A stretch of DNA of 64,000 nt from Miscanthus floridulus. Lineage: Eukaryota; Streptophyta; Magnoliopsida; Poales; Poaceae. The position numbers and the translations under genes were made by a program. Shown here piece after piece: positions 56,165 to 64,000 of this stretch. The first letter of the stretch is position 1. Each line of letters begins with the position of its first letter. The stretch spans positions 115,664,123 to 115,728,122 of the forward strand of contig NC_089588.1 of assembly GCF_019320115.1 (NCBI RefSeq), given 5' to 3'. The notes beneath the pieces are model-generated. The model saw nothing but the letters and a program-made list of their open reading frames with translations, was not told the origin of the DNA and did not search any database.

Positions 56165-57080
56165 GGCCTCGTCCAAAATATTGGAACGGGGTGGGAGGGG
56201 CGTGCTGATGTTAGGTGGGGCCAAGGTGTCATCAGCTCAGGAAAAAACACAAATCGCATGAACGGTGGACATTGATCCATGTGGCCTTTGACCCAGCCGT
56301 TCAGGAGGTCCATATCAGCGATCCGTGGCGAGCTAGTCTTCATGTGTAGGTGCCGAGGCAAGGCAGGGCCGGCTGAATGGACGAATGCATGCGTTCACAG
56401 GATTCATGTGTGGCTGCATGTAGACGGCGACGGTGACATATCATAGAAGAGATGCTAGTTCACGCTCCTCTTCATGGGGCTCCCAGCTCGGGGATGACTG
56501 CACAGATTCCTCCGGGGCACCAGCTCCTCTAGTGGCAGCGGCTAGTGGCGGTGAGGACGTATGAAAGAAATGTGTGAAGAGGGTCTCCGCGTGCTGTGAA
56601 GATGGCCACTCCGCAACGGCCATATAATAATAGGCTCGGTCAGCAGCCACGTCGCAGCAGCCAATCACGAAGTGACACATCACCCAAGGGGGCCCACGTG
56701 TCACGGACGCAGTGGACAAACCGTGAGCGCAGCTAGTTCTTCCGAAAACCACTAGTCGCGGGGCCACAGGTCAGCCTAACAGCAGGTTGGGCACGTGGTG
56801 CAAATCGCGGCATGAGCTTCGAGGGAGGTGGTCCTACTCAGTGGCGCGTCCAAAACATTGGAACGGGCGTTGCGGGACAACGGTTGCTAGGGCGTGCTAA
56901 TGTCAGGTGGGGCTAGGATGTCATCGGCTCTGAGAAAACACAAATTGCATGAACGGTGGAGATGGATTCGCATGGCCTCTGATCTAGCTGTTCAGGATGT
57001 CCATGTCAGCGATCCATGGCGAGTTGGTCTTCATGCACAGGTGCCAAGACAAGACGGGGCCAACTGCATGCGTGGATGTG
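56165..57080 (+). repeat. Direct duplication in element G, about 680-bp spacing
   Basis: 56165-56400 and 56845-57085 share CGTCCAAAA(T/C)ATTGGAACGGG, GCATGAACGGTGGA and TCAGCGATCC(G/A)TGGCGAG in the same order. The intervening DNA (56400-56840) is unrelated. Confidence 0.75.
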
Positions 57081-57566
57081 TGCGTTCACGGGAGGGGCGG
57101 CGTGGTTATAGGAAAGCAGGCCGGATCCAGGTGTGGTTTCAATCTCTGTGGCCATTTGTGTGGCAACAGAGGGTGTTGCAACTGGTTTTGTGCCATGTGT
57201 CAGCTGTTTTGCCGAAACCATAGGTGGCGCTAGTGGTATACTACCAGTCATGGGGAACGAGGTGAGGTGGGGCCAGCACTGCAGTTGATGTCACCATCAG
57301 CACAGGAAATAGGCGCACGCAGCCGTGTATCTGCCATGATAATTTTTTTAGGAGGCAGTTAATTCTTTTGATTAGCCACCCCCTACAAATGGACACAGCA
57401 GGGGTGGCTGGTAATAGTTGTCTCTATATACCAGCCGCCCCTACCGTGCCATTTGTAGGGGCGGCTGCTGTGCTGGAGCCTGTGCACGCCACTGCAGGAG
57501 CTACTCTAATGTCAGCCGTTCCTAAAAAAAGCCTCGTTGCTACAAACTGTTTTTCACGTAGTGTTT

Positions 57567-59450
57567 CTCTCTTCCTTTTTGTTAACTATTGACCCTACAT
57601 CTATTGTTGCCCCCCTTTTCTGTTACCAATCTACATGCTTACTACAAATTTTAAGTGTTGTCTAGGATCTGATCTGCTCAGTTTGGCTGCATCTTTGGCC
57701 CAGTACGCTTTTCTCTTCCTGTTACATTTTTATTTGAGGGAATGGGCCAGTGCTGTGATGACCACATTATAAATTAGGTTTAATGTTTCATGCAATGATC
57801 ATGGCTACATTTCCGCAGTTTATACCTCTTTCTTGTTTTAAGATGACTGAGGCAATGCTCATGACCTATGATGACTCTTCCTTTTTATATCTCCCTGCTA
57901 TGTTCATAACTGAGGCAATGATCATGCGCAATGTTGATTTTATTTTTTTCATCTCTTTCTACCTGTAACTTGATGACTGAGGCAACGGTCAGTTGCATGG
58001 TCCTGTTTTTTACATCTCTTTCTGCCTATTCTATTTTCTGTAGTTTCAAGGCACCAATGAGAGGTAGTGTTTATTACCTGTTCAGTCGCACACTATGCAG
58101 CTGGAATTAGGTCTTATGAAATCTGAGCTTGTGATGTCATTACTTGTGATGATTTCTTCCTTTGTCTAAGCTGATTGTTGCCTTTGGTTTTGTACTCATA
58201 CTTGCTTATGATCATTGTTTCTGATGTTGATAACACATAACTGTGCAATCTGAGGTTCGGTTGATTGCCTGTGAAGTCATAGATACATTCTTGTTCATTC
58301 TAGGCTTCTCATCATTGCCTCAAATATGTGCTTGCAACATCAAATTATATATTGCTGGTTCTGAGCACATGCCCTGTTCCTAAGGATTACATTGTCAAAC
58401 ACTTTTATTGTCTGCGACCACTTTTTGTTCTCCTATTTCTTTGATTTTTTTAGTACAATTATTATGCGCCTTGCTATTTTTGGAATCCAGATCTGTTCTC
58501 TAAGTATGCTAACTTGTTTAGGCTTGTAACTTTTGCCTTTTTCATATCTCCTGTTGTAGTTGTCCAAAAATTATGAAACTTGGTCTGCATGCTAATCTGG
58601 GTATGTACTTGCTGCTATGAAATTCTCAAGTCCATATCTGTTCACAAAGTAGCAGTTCTCTTTTTAGGCCATAAAATGCTATGTTTTTTAATTCTTTTCG
58701 CTTGAGTATGTAAATAATCTAATGTGGGATACGTTTGTTTTAGGAGGAAACCTCCAAACTGATTCCGAGCCCTTTGTCGGTGATGTTTTTTATACTACTA
58801 CTACTTGTACTGAGCACAAGTCCTTTGTCAGTGATGATTTTTTACTAATTTGAGAGTACCTCCCAAAAATTGCTTCTACTACTACTCTCTTCTCCTCTCT
58901 AATCTACTACTCCTACTCCTACTCCTCTCTTCTGCTCTCTACTCTACTACTCCTACGCCTCTCTACTCTACTACTCTTTTCCTCTCTATACTACTACTAC
59001 TCCTCTGTACTCTACTATTCTTCTCTCTATGTTTGTTAACAGTGAGCATATATATTTTTGACTATTTTTTCCATCAGGTGCTGCTCTATGTTTGCTAAGC
59101 AGCTGTTGCTTTTTTTTGCCAAATCTCCCCTCTCCTCTCCTCTTCTTTGTTTTGCCCATAATAAAATTGTCCAAGTCCATACATTACATGGAATATGAGC
59201 TGATGATCAAGAACTTGTGAGGAACTTGGCACCATTACCAGCCACCCCTAAATTACCTTCTCTCTTCTCTGTTATGATGCATTGATGCTCCAAGTTCATG
59301 ATCAAATGATGATTGACATGTTTCTGAGGCCTCTACTACTGGTACTACTCATTTTTTTATATATTGTTGTTTTATAGGACTACTTTGGTTTATAGACCTT
59401 TTTATTTCTTATACCTTCTCGTGTACCTAAAGCACACTTTCTTGCATCTA
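57567..59450. other. Long T-rich intron-like segment of element F
   Basis: T-rich plus-strand DNA typical of plant introns. It contains three diverged copies of a unit of about 70 bp with 'GATGACTGAGGCAA(T/C)G' (57840-57990) and a polypyrimidine CTACTACTC low-complexity run (58872-59030). No exon is recognised before about 59480. Confidence 0.5.
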
Positions 59451-59479
59451 TTAGAACAAAGCACAAAATAATATGCCCT

Positions 59480-60960
59480 GATCATGACAAGCAGCCAACC
59501 TATGAGGAGCAAGCACTAGAGGACCAGCTTACTCAGGAACAGTTCGATAACGAGTTAGAAAAGGATCTAAAAGTGATGCTTACTTAGGAGCCTTGTGACG
59601 AGGAGGAAGGGTGAGCAGAAGGAAGAGCAGGAGAGGTTGTTGAAGGTGAAGAAGAAGAGGATGATGATGATGACTCAGAAGAGGGATATGTAAATCCCGA
59701 GGATCCATTCCCATGTGAAGCCAGAAGGAGGCCAAAGGAAGAAGATTTGGATAAGGATTTTGACCCGAACGATGAGGCAGGGATAAAGCCTTAGCTTCTA
59801 AATTTTGCTAAAGCTTTGGCTGTGTTACCTCTGCTAACACTTTGAACTATCATATATACAGGTCCCTCCTGAAACTCAGAAAAGACGACGTCGACGTCCG
59901 AGATATCTCACCAGACAAGACAGGGTAGAGGAAAGGAGAGCAGACGCAACAGCCATAGAGACAGACATTGAGGCCTCTGCTCCACAACCTCAATACACAT
60001 CCACGAACACGACTACCAAGTCAAAGAGGAAACAAGGGGATAGAAAAGCAAACCAATATCCAGATAAGGCATGCTATGTGATAACGGAGGTCGGACTAGC
60101 AGGGGTGATCCTTGAGGCGAAGGAATTTAGAGGACGATTTCATAATGTGATCGTGCCCTAGTAAGAGATTAATTGAACCCAACAATCCCTAACTGGAAAG
60201 AGGTACCAGAGAAGAAAAAGGATGAACTACGGGATAAGCAGCTAAAGCTCAATTTCAGATTTCCGAAGGGTAAGCAAGAACTGGTAAAAAATGCTTTCAA
60301 GATCATAGGAGAGTCATTCCGATGTTGGAGGTCGGAGCTCAACAAGAAGTATATCCAAAAGGGGTTAACTCCCTTCAACGAGTTTGGCAACATAACTCCT
60401 AGTCAATGGGAGGAGCTCGTGGCTCAGAAGACTTCATCGAAGGCATTGGAGCTTAGTGCCCGTAACACCGAGCTGGCAAAGAGGAACAAACATCACCATC
60501 ATCTAGGCCCCGGTGGCTACTATGCCAATGAAGAACAGTTTAGGAAGATGGACGAAGAGGCCGCAACTTCTAGGAATATCGATGTGAAGAATTTCAAAGT
60601 ACACTCAAGGAATTGGATATATACGAGGAGTACAGAATCATCCGGCGGTAATATTAAGTTTGATAAGCCAAAGACCTAGGAGGCAGTATCAAGGATACTG
60701 AAATATGCTAAAGACAAGGAGAAGGGCTAATTCAATCCTTCTAGAGAGAGGGACGAGCTTAGCCTTGGCTTGGGAAACAACGAGCACAGAGGCCGCACCA
60801 GGGGCTAGGGAAAAGGATGACCTGGAAGCAAGGATTCGAAGAGGACATGCACATGTACAAGAAACATGGCAGAGATCGACAGGCTAATCTTGAGCTCCAA
60901 GTGAAGGCTCTAGTTGTGAAGGCGCTGGAAGAGCAAGGACTGTCTACGTAGCCACGAACA
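59480..60960 (+). pseudogene. TNPA-like gene of element F with Transposase_24 domain
   Basis: An acidic N-terminal exon (59490-59790) has a run of Glu/Asp including GEEEEDDDDDSEEGYVNPED. The next exon (59860-60160) is basic, with QKRRRRRPRYLTRQDR. The Transposase_24 domain follows at 60173-60679: NWKEVPEKKKDEL, SFRCWRSELNKKYIQKGLTP, FNEFGNITPSQWEELVAQKT and a variant of the closing 'HHLGPGGY' motif. A C-terminal helix lies at about 60860-60950. Such proteins bind CACTA ends. A frameshift with stop codons at about 60160-60178 and later TAGs break it. It is a paralogue of the protein in element H. Confidence 0.75.
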
Positions 60961-61164
60961 TTAATGGCGCCACCGAAAGAACTAGCATTAGTTGGTAGCC
61001 CTCCAGAAGTTTCTAGCAGCCAAGGTTCCACTGCAGCCACAACCCCCGTCGATCGCATACGGGAACAAACTAGTTGCACCTTGGTGTTTCTCAGCGGCCA
61101 GCAAAACATTGTGATGGAGGTGGCAACGGGTGTGGCACGTTCTCTCGGTGGCTTACACCCGCCG

Positions 61165-61351
61165 CCGCTACAAATCTATTTGTAGGGACGCCTGGTAATA
61201 CTAGCCGCCTATACAAATCGATTTGTACGGGTGGTCTGAAAACCGCTCCTATAAATACATGATTTGTAGATACGGTTTGATAGGTGTGGCTGTCCAAACC
61301 GTCCCTACAAACTCTCTAAAACCGCCCCTACAAACCCTGTGTGGCGTAGTG
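61165..61351 (+). repeat. Right terminus and subterminal repeats of CACTA element F
   Basis: Motifs TTTGTAGGGACG, GATTTGTACGGGTGG, GATTTGTAGATACGG, CCGTCCCTACAAACTC and CCGCCCCTACAAACCC end in GTAGTG at 61351. They match the arrays at 53590 and in element G. Confidence 0.8.
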
Positions 61352-61469
61352 TCAGTCCATAGCTACTCTATATATGAGGCATCACAGCTCCTCATCTAAC
61401 CACACAAACACAAACCGACCAATCATTAAGTGAAGAACATCTCTTTGTTCTTTCTTTGGATAGATCGGA
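61352..61469 (+). promoter_or_regulatory. Core promoter and 5' leader of the beta-propeller gene
   Basis: A TATA element (CTCTATATATGAGGC) at about 61367-61380 is followed by a leader with CACACAAACACAAACC and by the ATG at 61470, whose context is ATCGGAATGGGC. The CACTA terminus lies about 16 bases upstream of the TATA element, so any original upstream elements lie beyond the transposon. Confidence 0.7.
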
Positions 61470-63797
61470 ATGGGCAAGAGCCGCGGCAGCATAGCTTTCT
61501 TCGGGACCTACAGGCCCCCGGTGCCCCTGGACATCTTCTCCTGCCCCACTAATCCGACGCCGCTGTCGGCCAAGGACGAGCTGCTCCTCACCGATGGCGA
61601 GTCGTACAACCAGAACGGGCAGCCCATCCCAGCAGCGGCGCTGAGAGAGCTCCTGACGTTCTTGGGCAAGAAGAACCCGAAGCTGGCGTCGGCGTGCGGC
61701 GCCACCCCGGAGGACGCGGTGCAGGGCCGCGTCACTGGCCTGGTGTTTGTCTCCGAGAGGGACAGCGGCCTGGAGACGCTGCACGTGGCTTTGCGCTTCG
61801 TCGTCGGCGGCAAGGTCAAGGTGCTGAGCCTGGCCGACATCTACGGCGCCGACACCTTCGGCGGCGTGCGCATGGAGGACAGCGGCTGCGTCGCTGGGGG
61901 CTTCAAAGTTGGGCGTTCCACCGTCGGCCACTCCCTGGTGTACGTGTCCACCAAGGAGCCGGTGAGAGCACGGCGGGCCCCGTGGACCGTGGTGTACCGA
62001 ACCAACCTCGCCGACGGCAAGACCGAGCGACTGACACCGCCGGGCCAGTACGATCTAAGCCCCGCGGTGTCGCCGTCTGGGAAGATGGTGGCCGTGGCCA
62101 ACTTCCAACAGAACAGGTGGAGCGGCGAGATCGAGAACCTCAAGACGGACATTGTGATTATGAACGTGGACCGGCGAGCGCAGGGCGGCCTGGGCCGCAG
62201 CCGCCTTATTAAGGACGGTGGCTGGCCGACGTGGGGCAGCGACAATGTCATCTTCTTCCACCGAGGGTTCGACACCACGCCGCCCTCCAACACCGCCAGG
62301 TGGGGCGTCTTCCGGTACGACATCGCTTCTGGCAAGGAAGAACGCGTGACGCTGGAGAGCATCGATGCCATGACTCCAGCTGCCATCAGCGAGACCAAAG
62401 TGGCCGTGGCCACCGTCCGCGAGAAATCCAAGCAGGTTCTCATGAAGGTGGAGCGCGTGGTGACACAGTACAGGCACATCGAGATCTTCGACACGGCCTC
62501 GCCGGCGGGGCAGCCGCCGGTGCCCATCACCCAGAAGACGAGGCCTGAAGGCGACCACTACAACCCCTTCGTGCTCGACGGAGGAAGACGCGTCGGCTAC
62601 CACCGCTGCAGAACGGACAAGCTACTCAAGGTCCAAAGGAGTACGACGAGCATCCAGAGGAGGTTCGACAAGGTGCAGCCGCCGGAGTCGCACGCGGACG
62701 TGGGGCTCTTCCGGGTGACCGGCGTGTTCCCGTCCGTCTCCAAGAACGGCAAGAAGCTGGCCTTCGTGGACAACGAGTTCAAGGCCGTCTGGCTCGCGGA
62801 CAGCAGAGGCCTCCGCGTGGTGTACAAGGTGAGGGCGTCCAAGAGCGTCTTCTCCACGTCGTGGAACCAGAACGACGACCTGGACACGCTCTACGTCTGC
62901 GAAGGGCCGGCCTTCTCCATCGACAGCCCGGTGCAGATCATGAGGATCCCTAACGTGTCCAGGGAGGACTACGAGAACGTGGAGACGTTCCCGCTCACCG
63001 ACGAGGAGTACAACTGCGCCTTCCCGTCCACCAACGCCGAGGGCACCAAGCTCGTGTTCCGGTCCAGCAGGAACAGGGTGCCGGGAGGGGAGAGGCAGCA
63101 CAAGAACCTCTACATCATAGACGCAGTGAAGGGGGAGGCCGCTGGTGTGGACCAGCTCACCGACGGGGCATGGACCGACACCCACTGCAGCTGGTCGCCC
63201 AGGGAGGGCTGCGACTGGATCGTCTTCTCCTCCTCCGGCCGGCCCGAGGCAGACGTCGTCAAGGGCAGGGACGAGCCGGAGAAGGACCACGGCCTGGACC
63301 CAGGCTACTTCGCCGTGTACCTGGTGAACGCGAAAGGCATCAAGAAGGGCGAGCTGCCGGTGCCCGTGCGGGTGATCCACAGCGCGCCCACCATCGCCGG
63401 GCACATCAACCACCCCGTATTCAGCCCGGACATGGCGAGCATCGTCTTCGCCGCCGACCTCGCCGCGGTCTCCGCCGACCCCATCTCCATGCCGCACTTC
63501 ACGCACTCGGTCAGGCCCTACGGCGATATCTTCTCCGTCAACCTGCGTGACACCACGGACATAGCCAAGAACAGGGACATCCAGGAGTTCCACCGCATCA
63601 CGCACAGCCGCTACGAGTACTCGACGCCGACGTGGTCCGGTAGCTCCGACGACGAGGAGGACCCCAACGCTAAGTGGAAGATGCTGGAGAGCTTGCCCAA
63701 CTTCACGCCGTGGTGCCCGTACGCGCGCGGCGAAGAGGGCGAGAAGGAGGGCTGGCATATGACCGGACACCTCACCATCCAAAAGCGCTGCTGCTGA
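61470..63797 (+). CDS. Beta-propeller protein with PD40/TolB-like repeats (DPP6 N-terminal-like)
   Basis: A single uninterrupted exon encodes 775 residues. It has no signal peptide or membrane segment (N-terminus MGKSRGSIAFFGTYRPPVP), so it is probably cytosolic. WD40-like (PD40) blades recur, e.g. LSPAVSPSGKMVAVAN (about 195), GGWPTWGSDNVIFFHR (249), YNPFVLDGGRRVGYHR (363), VFPSVSKNGKKLAFVD (418), CAFPSTNAEGTKLVFRSS (515), CSWSPREGCDWIVFSSS (573) and NHPVFSPDMASIVFAAD (647). The family resembles plant TolB-related/DPP6 N-terminal-like proteins (Arabidopsis At1g21670/At1g21680 type). No peptidase catalytic domain follows, so binding or scaffolding is more likely than catalysis. Very high G/C at third positions creates long false frames on other strands. 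I see no truncation. Confidence 0.9.
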   Translation: MGKSRGSIAFFGTYRPPVPLDIFSCPTNPTPLSAKDELLLTDGESYNQNGQPIPAAALRELLTFLGKKNPKLASACGATPEDAVQGRVTGLVFVSERDSGLETLHVALRFVVGGKVKVLSLADIYGADTFGGVRMEDSGCVAGGFKVGRSTVGHSLVYVSTKEPVRARRAPWTVVYRTNLADGKTERLTPPGQYDLSPAVSPSGKMVAVANFQQNRWSGEIENLKTDIVIMNVDRRAQGGLGRSRLIKDGGWPTWGSDNVIFFHRGFDTTPPSNTARWGVFRYDIASGKEERVTLESIDAMTPAAISETKVAVATVREKSKQVLMKVERVVTQYRHIEIFDTASPAGQPPVPITQKTRPEGDHYNPFVLDGGRRVGYHRCRTDKLLKVQRSTTSIQRRFDKVQPPESHADVGLFRVTGVFPSVSKNGKKLAFVDNEFKAVWLADSRGLRVVYKVRASKSVFSTSWNQNDDLDTLYVCEGPAFSIDSPVQIMRIPNVSREDYENVETFPLTDEEYNCAFPSTNAEGTKLVFRSSRNRVPGGERQHKNLYIIDAVKGEAAGVDQLTDGAWTDTHCSWSPREGCDWIVFSSSGRPEADVVKGRDEPEKDHGLDPGYFAVYLVNAKGIKKGELPVPVRVIHSAPTIAGHINHPVFSPDMASIVFAADLAAVSADPISMPHFTHSVRPYGDIFSVNLRDTTDIAKNRDIQEFHRITHSRYEYSTPTWSGSSDDEEDPNAKWKMLESLPNFTPWCPYARGEEGEKEGWHMTGHLTIQKRCC

Positions 63798-64000
63798 ATG
63801 CTCCAGCGATCCGGCGGTCCTGCCCATCAATAATCCTTCCGTCTCCGTTTAGTTTACAATTCCGGTTGGTTTCCGTTTCCGTTTCCTTCAAGAAATACTA
63901 TTATTTGAGTCATCGCTCACTAGTACATAATAACTAGTGGGTCTTTATGTCTGGTTATTACGACCCCTGTGGCCCTGAACTCCTTTTTTTTAACAAATAA
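63798..64000 (+). other. 3' untranslated region and flank
   Basis: After TGA, T-rich sequence with several AATAAT/AATAAC words (63828, 63927) that could serve as plant polyadenylation signals. No further gene before the window ends. Confidence 0.5.

Larger units (their letters stand above)
55378..57563. mobile_element. Nested non-autonomous CACTA element G
   Basis: Starts CACTACTACAATAAGC and ends TTTTTCACGTAGTG, with subterminal 'TGTAGGGGCGGC' motifs at both ends (55396-55550 and 57375-57480). Flanked by TTT on both sides (55375-55377, 57564-57566), the 3-bp duplication expected for CACTA insertion. 2186 bp. No transposase is present. The interior is GC-rich with a direct duplication (56170/56848). 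Confidence 0.85.
53590..61351 (+). mobile_element. CACTA transposon F with captured gene and nested element
   Basis: The right terminus is ACCGCCCCTACAAACC...GTAGTG at 61351. Its subterminal array (61165-61345) of 'TTTGTAGGGGCGG'/'CCGCCCCTACAAA' motifs matches an array at 53590-53680. Between lie a promoter-like start, a captured RS-rich gene fragment (antisense), nested element G, long intron-like DNA and a TNPA-like gene (59480-60960). No CACTAC terminus is visible left of 53590, so the left end is missing or mutated and no target-site duplication can be shown. Confidence 0.65.

Noticed and set aside
58850..59098. 82-codon Leu/Ser-rich frame
   Set aside because: It is the translation of a CTACTACTC polypyrimidine low-complexity run in an intron-like region.
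61841..62530. 229-codon antisense frame and other long frames over 61500-63550
   Set aside because: Same shadow effect. They overlap the clear family protein on the plus strand and show no motifs.
62622..63830. 402-codon open frame antisense to the beta-propeller gene
   Set aside because: It is a composition shadow: the sense gene has very high G/C at third positions, which removes stops in other frames. The antisense peptide is Val/Gly/Asp/Arg-rich with no domain.
1..64000. CRISPR arrays, bacterial operons, riboswitches
   Set aside because: The repeats seen are TE ends, LTR motifs and tandem spacer units. Nothing fits a CRISPR or prokaryotic arrangement, and the genome is clearly plant.

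Overview
The window is plant nuclear DNA, most likely from a panicoid grass (Sorghum, Saccharum or Miscanthus type; the genus cannot be fixed from sequence alone). Evidence is the dense nesting of grass-type LTR retrotransposons, CACTA transposons and MITEs, plant-like introns, and one GC-rich single-exon gene with the strong G/C third-position bias of grass genes. I find only one clearly intact host gene, a beta-propeller (PD40/TolB-like) protein at 61470-63797. Almost everything else is transposable element (TE) sequence in various stages of decay.

Layout. 1-4046: minus-strand Ty3/gypsy element A (start of pol, protease, gag, 5' LTR), cut by the window start. 4047-6453: TE-like non-coding DNA and a Copia-type solo LTR. 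6454-9600: low-copy-looking sequence with four promoter-like repeat cassettes and a fold-back MITE. 9810-21912: a decayed minus-strand CACTA transposon (H) with transposase C-terminal domains, a TNPA-like Transposase_24 protein and a Ulp1-like protease in the expected order. A second CACTA-like unit is nested in it (about 15632-20045) and carries tRNA-like modules and an unrecognised gene. 21913-30890: gypsy element B, with LTRs, gag and protease but no reverse transcriptase, plus an antisense additional ORF. 30891-31545: an inverted-repeat element. 31600-38885: a tandem segmental duplication (1.5 kb unit) whose copies differ by three MITE insertions and a 3.7 kb insertion. 38886-45366: gypsy element D, lacking most of pol, with two tandem copies of an antisense, intron-containing ORF and a 1.8 kb LTR. 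45367-52426: gypsy element E (reverse transcriptase to integrase, spacer, 3' LTR). 52430-53590: AT-rich inverted and direct repeats. 53590-61351: CACTA element F, with a captured fragment of an RS-rich host gene, a nested CACTA element G and a TNPA-like gene. 61352-64000: the host gene with its promoter.

How it works together. The gypsy elements resemble the Tat-type group of grasses, which has a long spacer between pol and the 3' LTR and an antisense ORF in it. Their coding regions are broken mostly by TAG stops and by changes at catalytic positions, so they look immobile. The CACTA elements have captured and duplicated sequence, and the end of element F lies about 16 bases from the TATA-like box of the host gene. 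That makes this transposon the immediate upstream promoter environment of the only intact gene in view.
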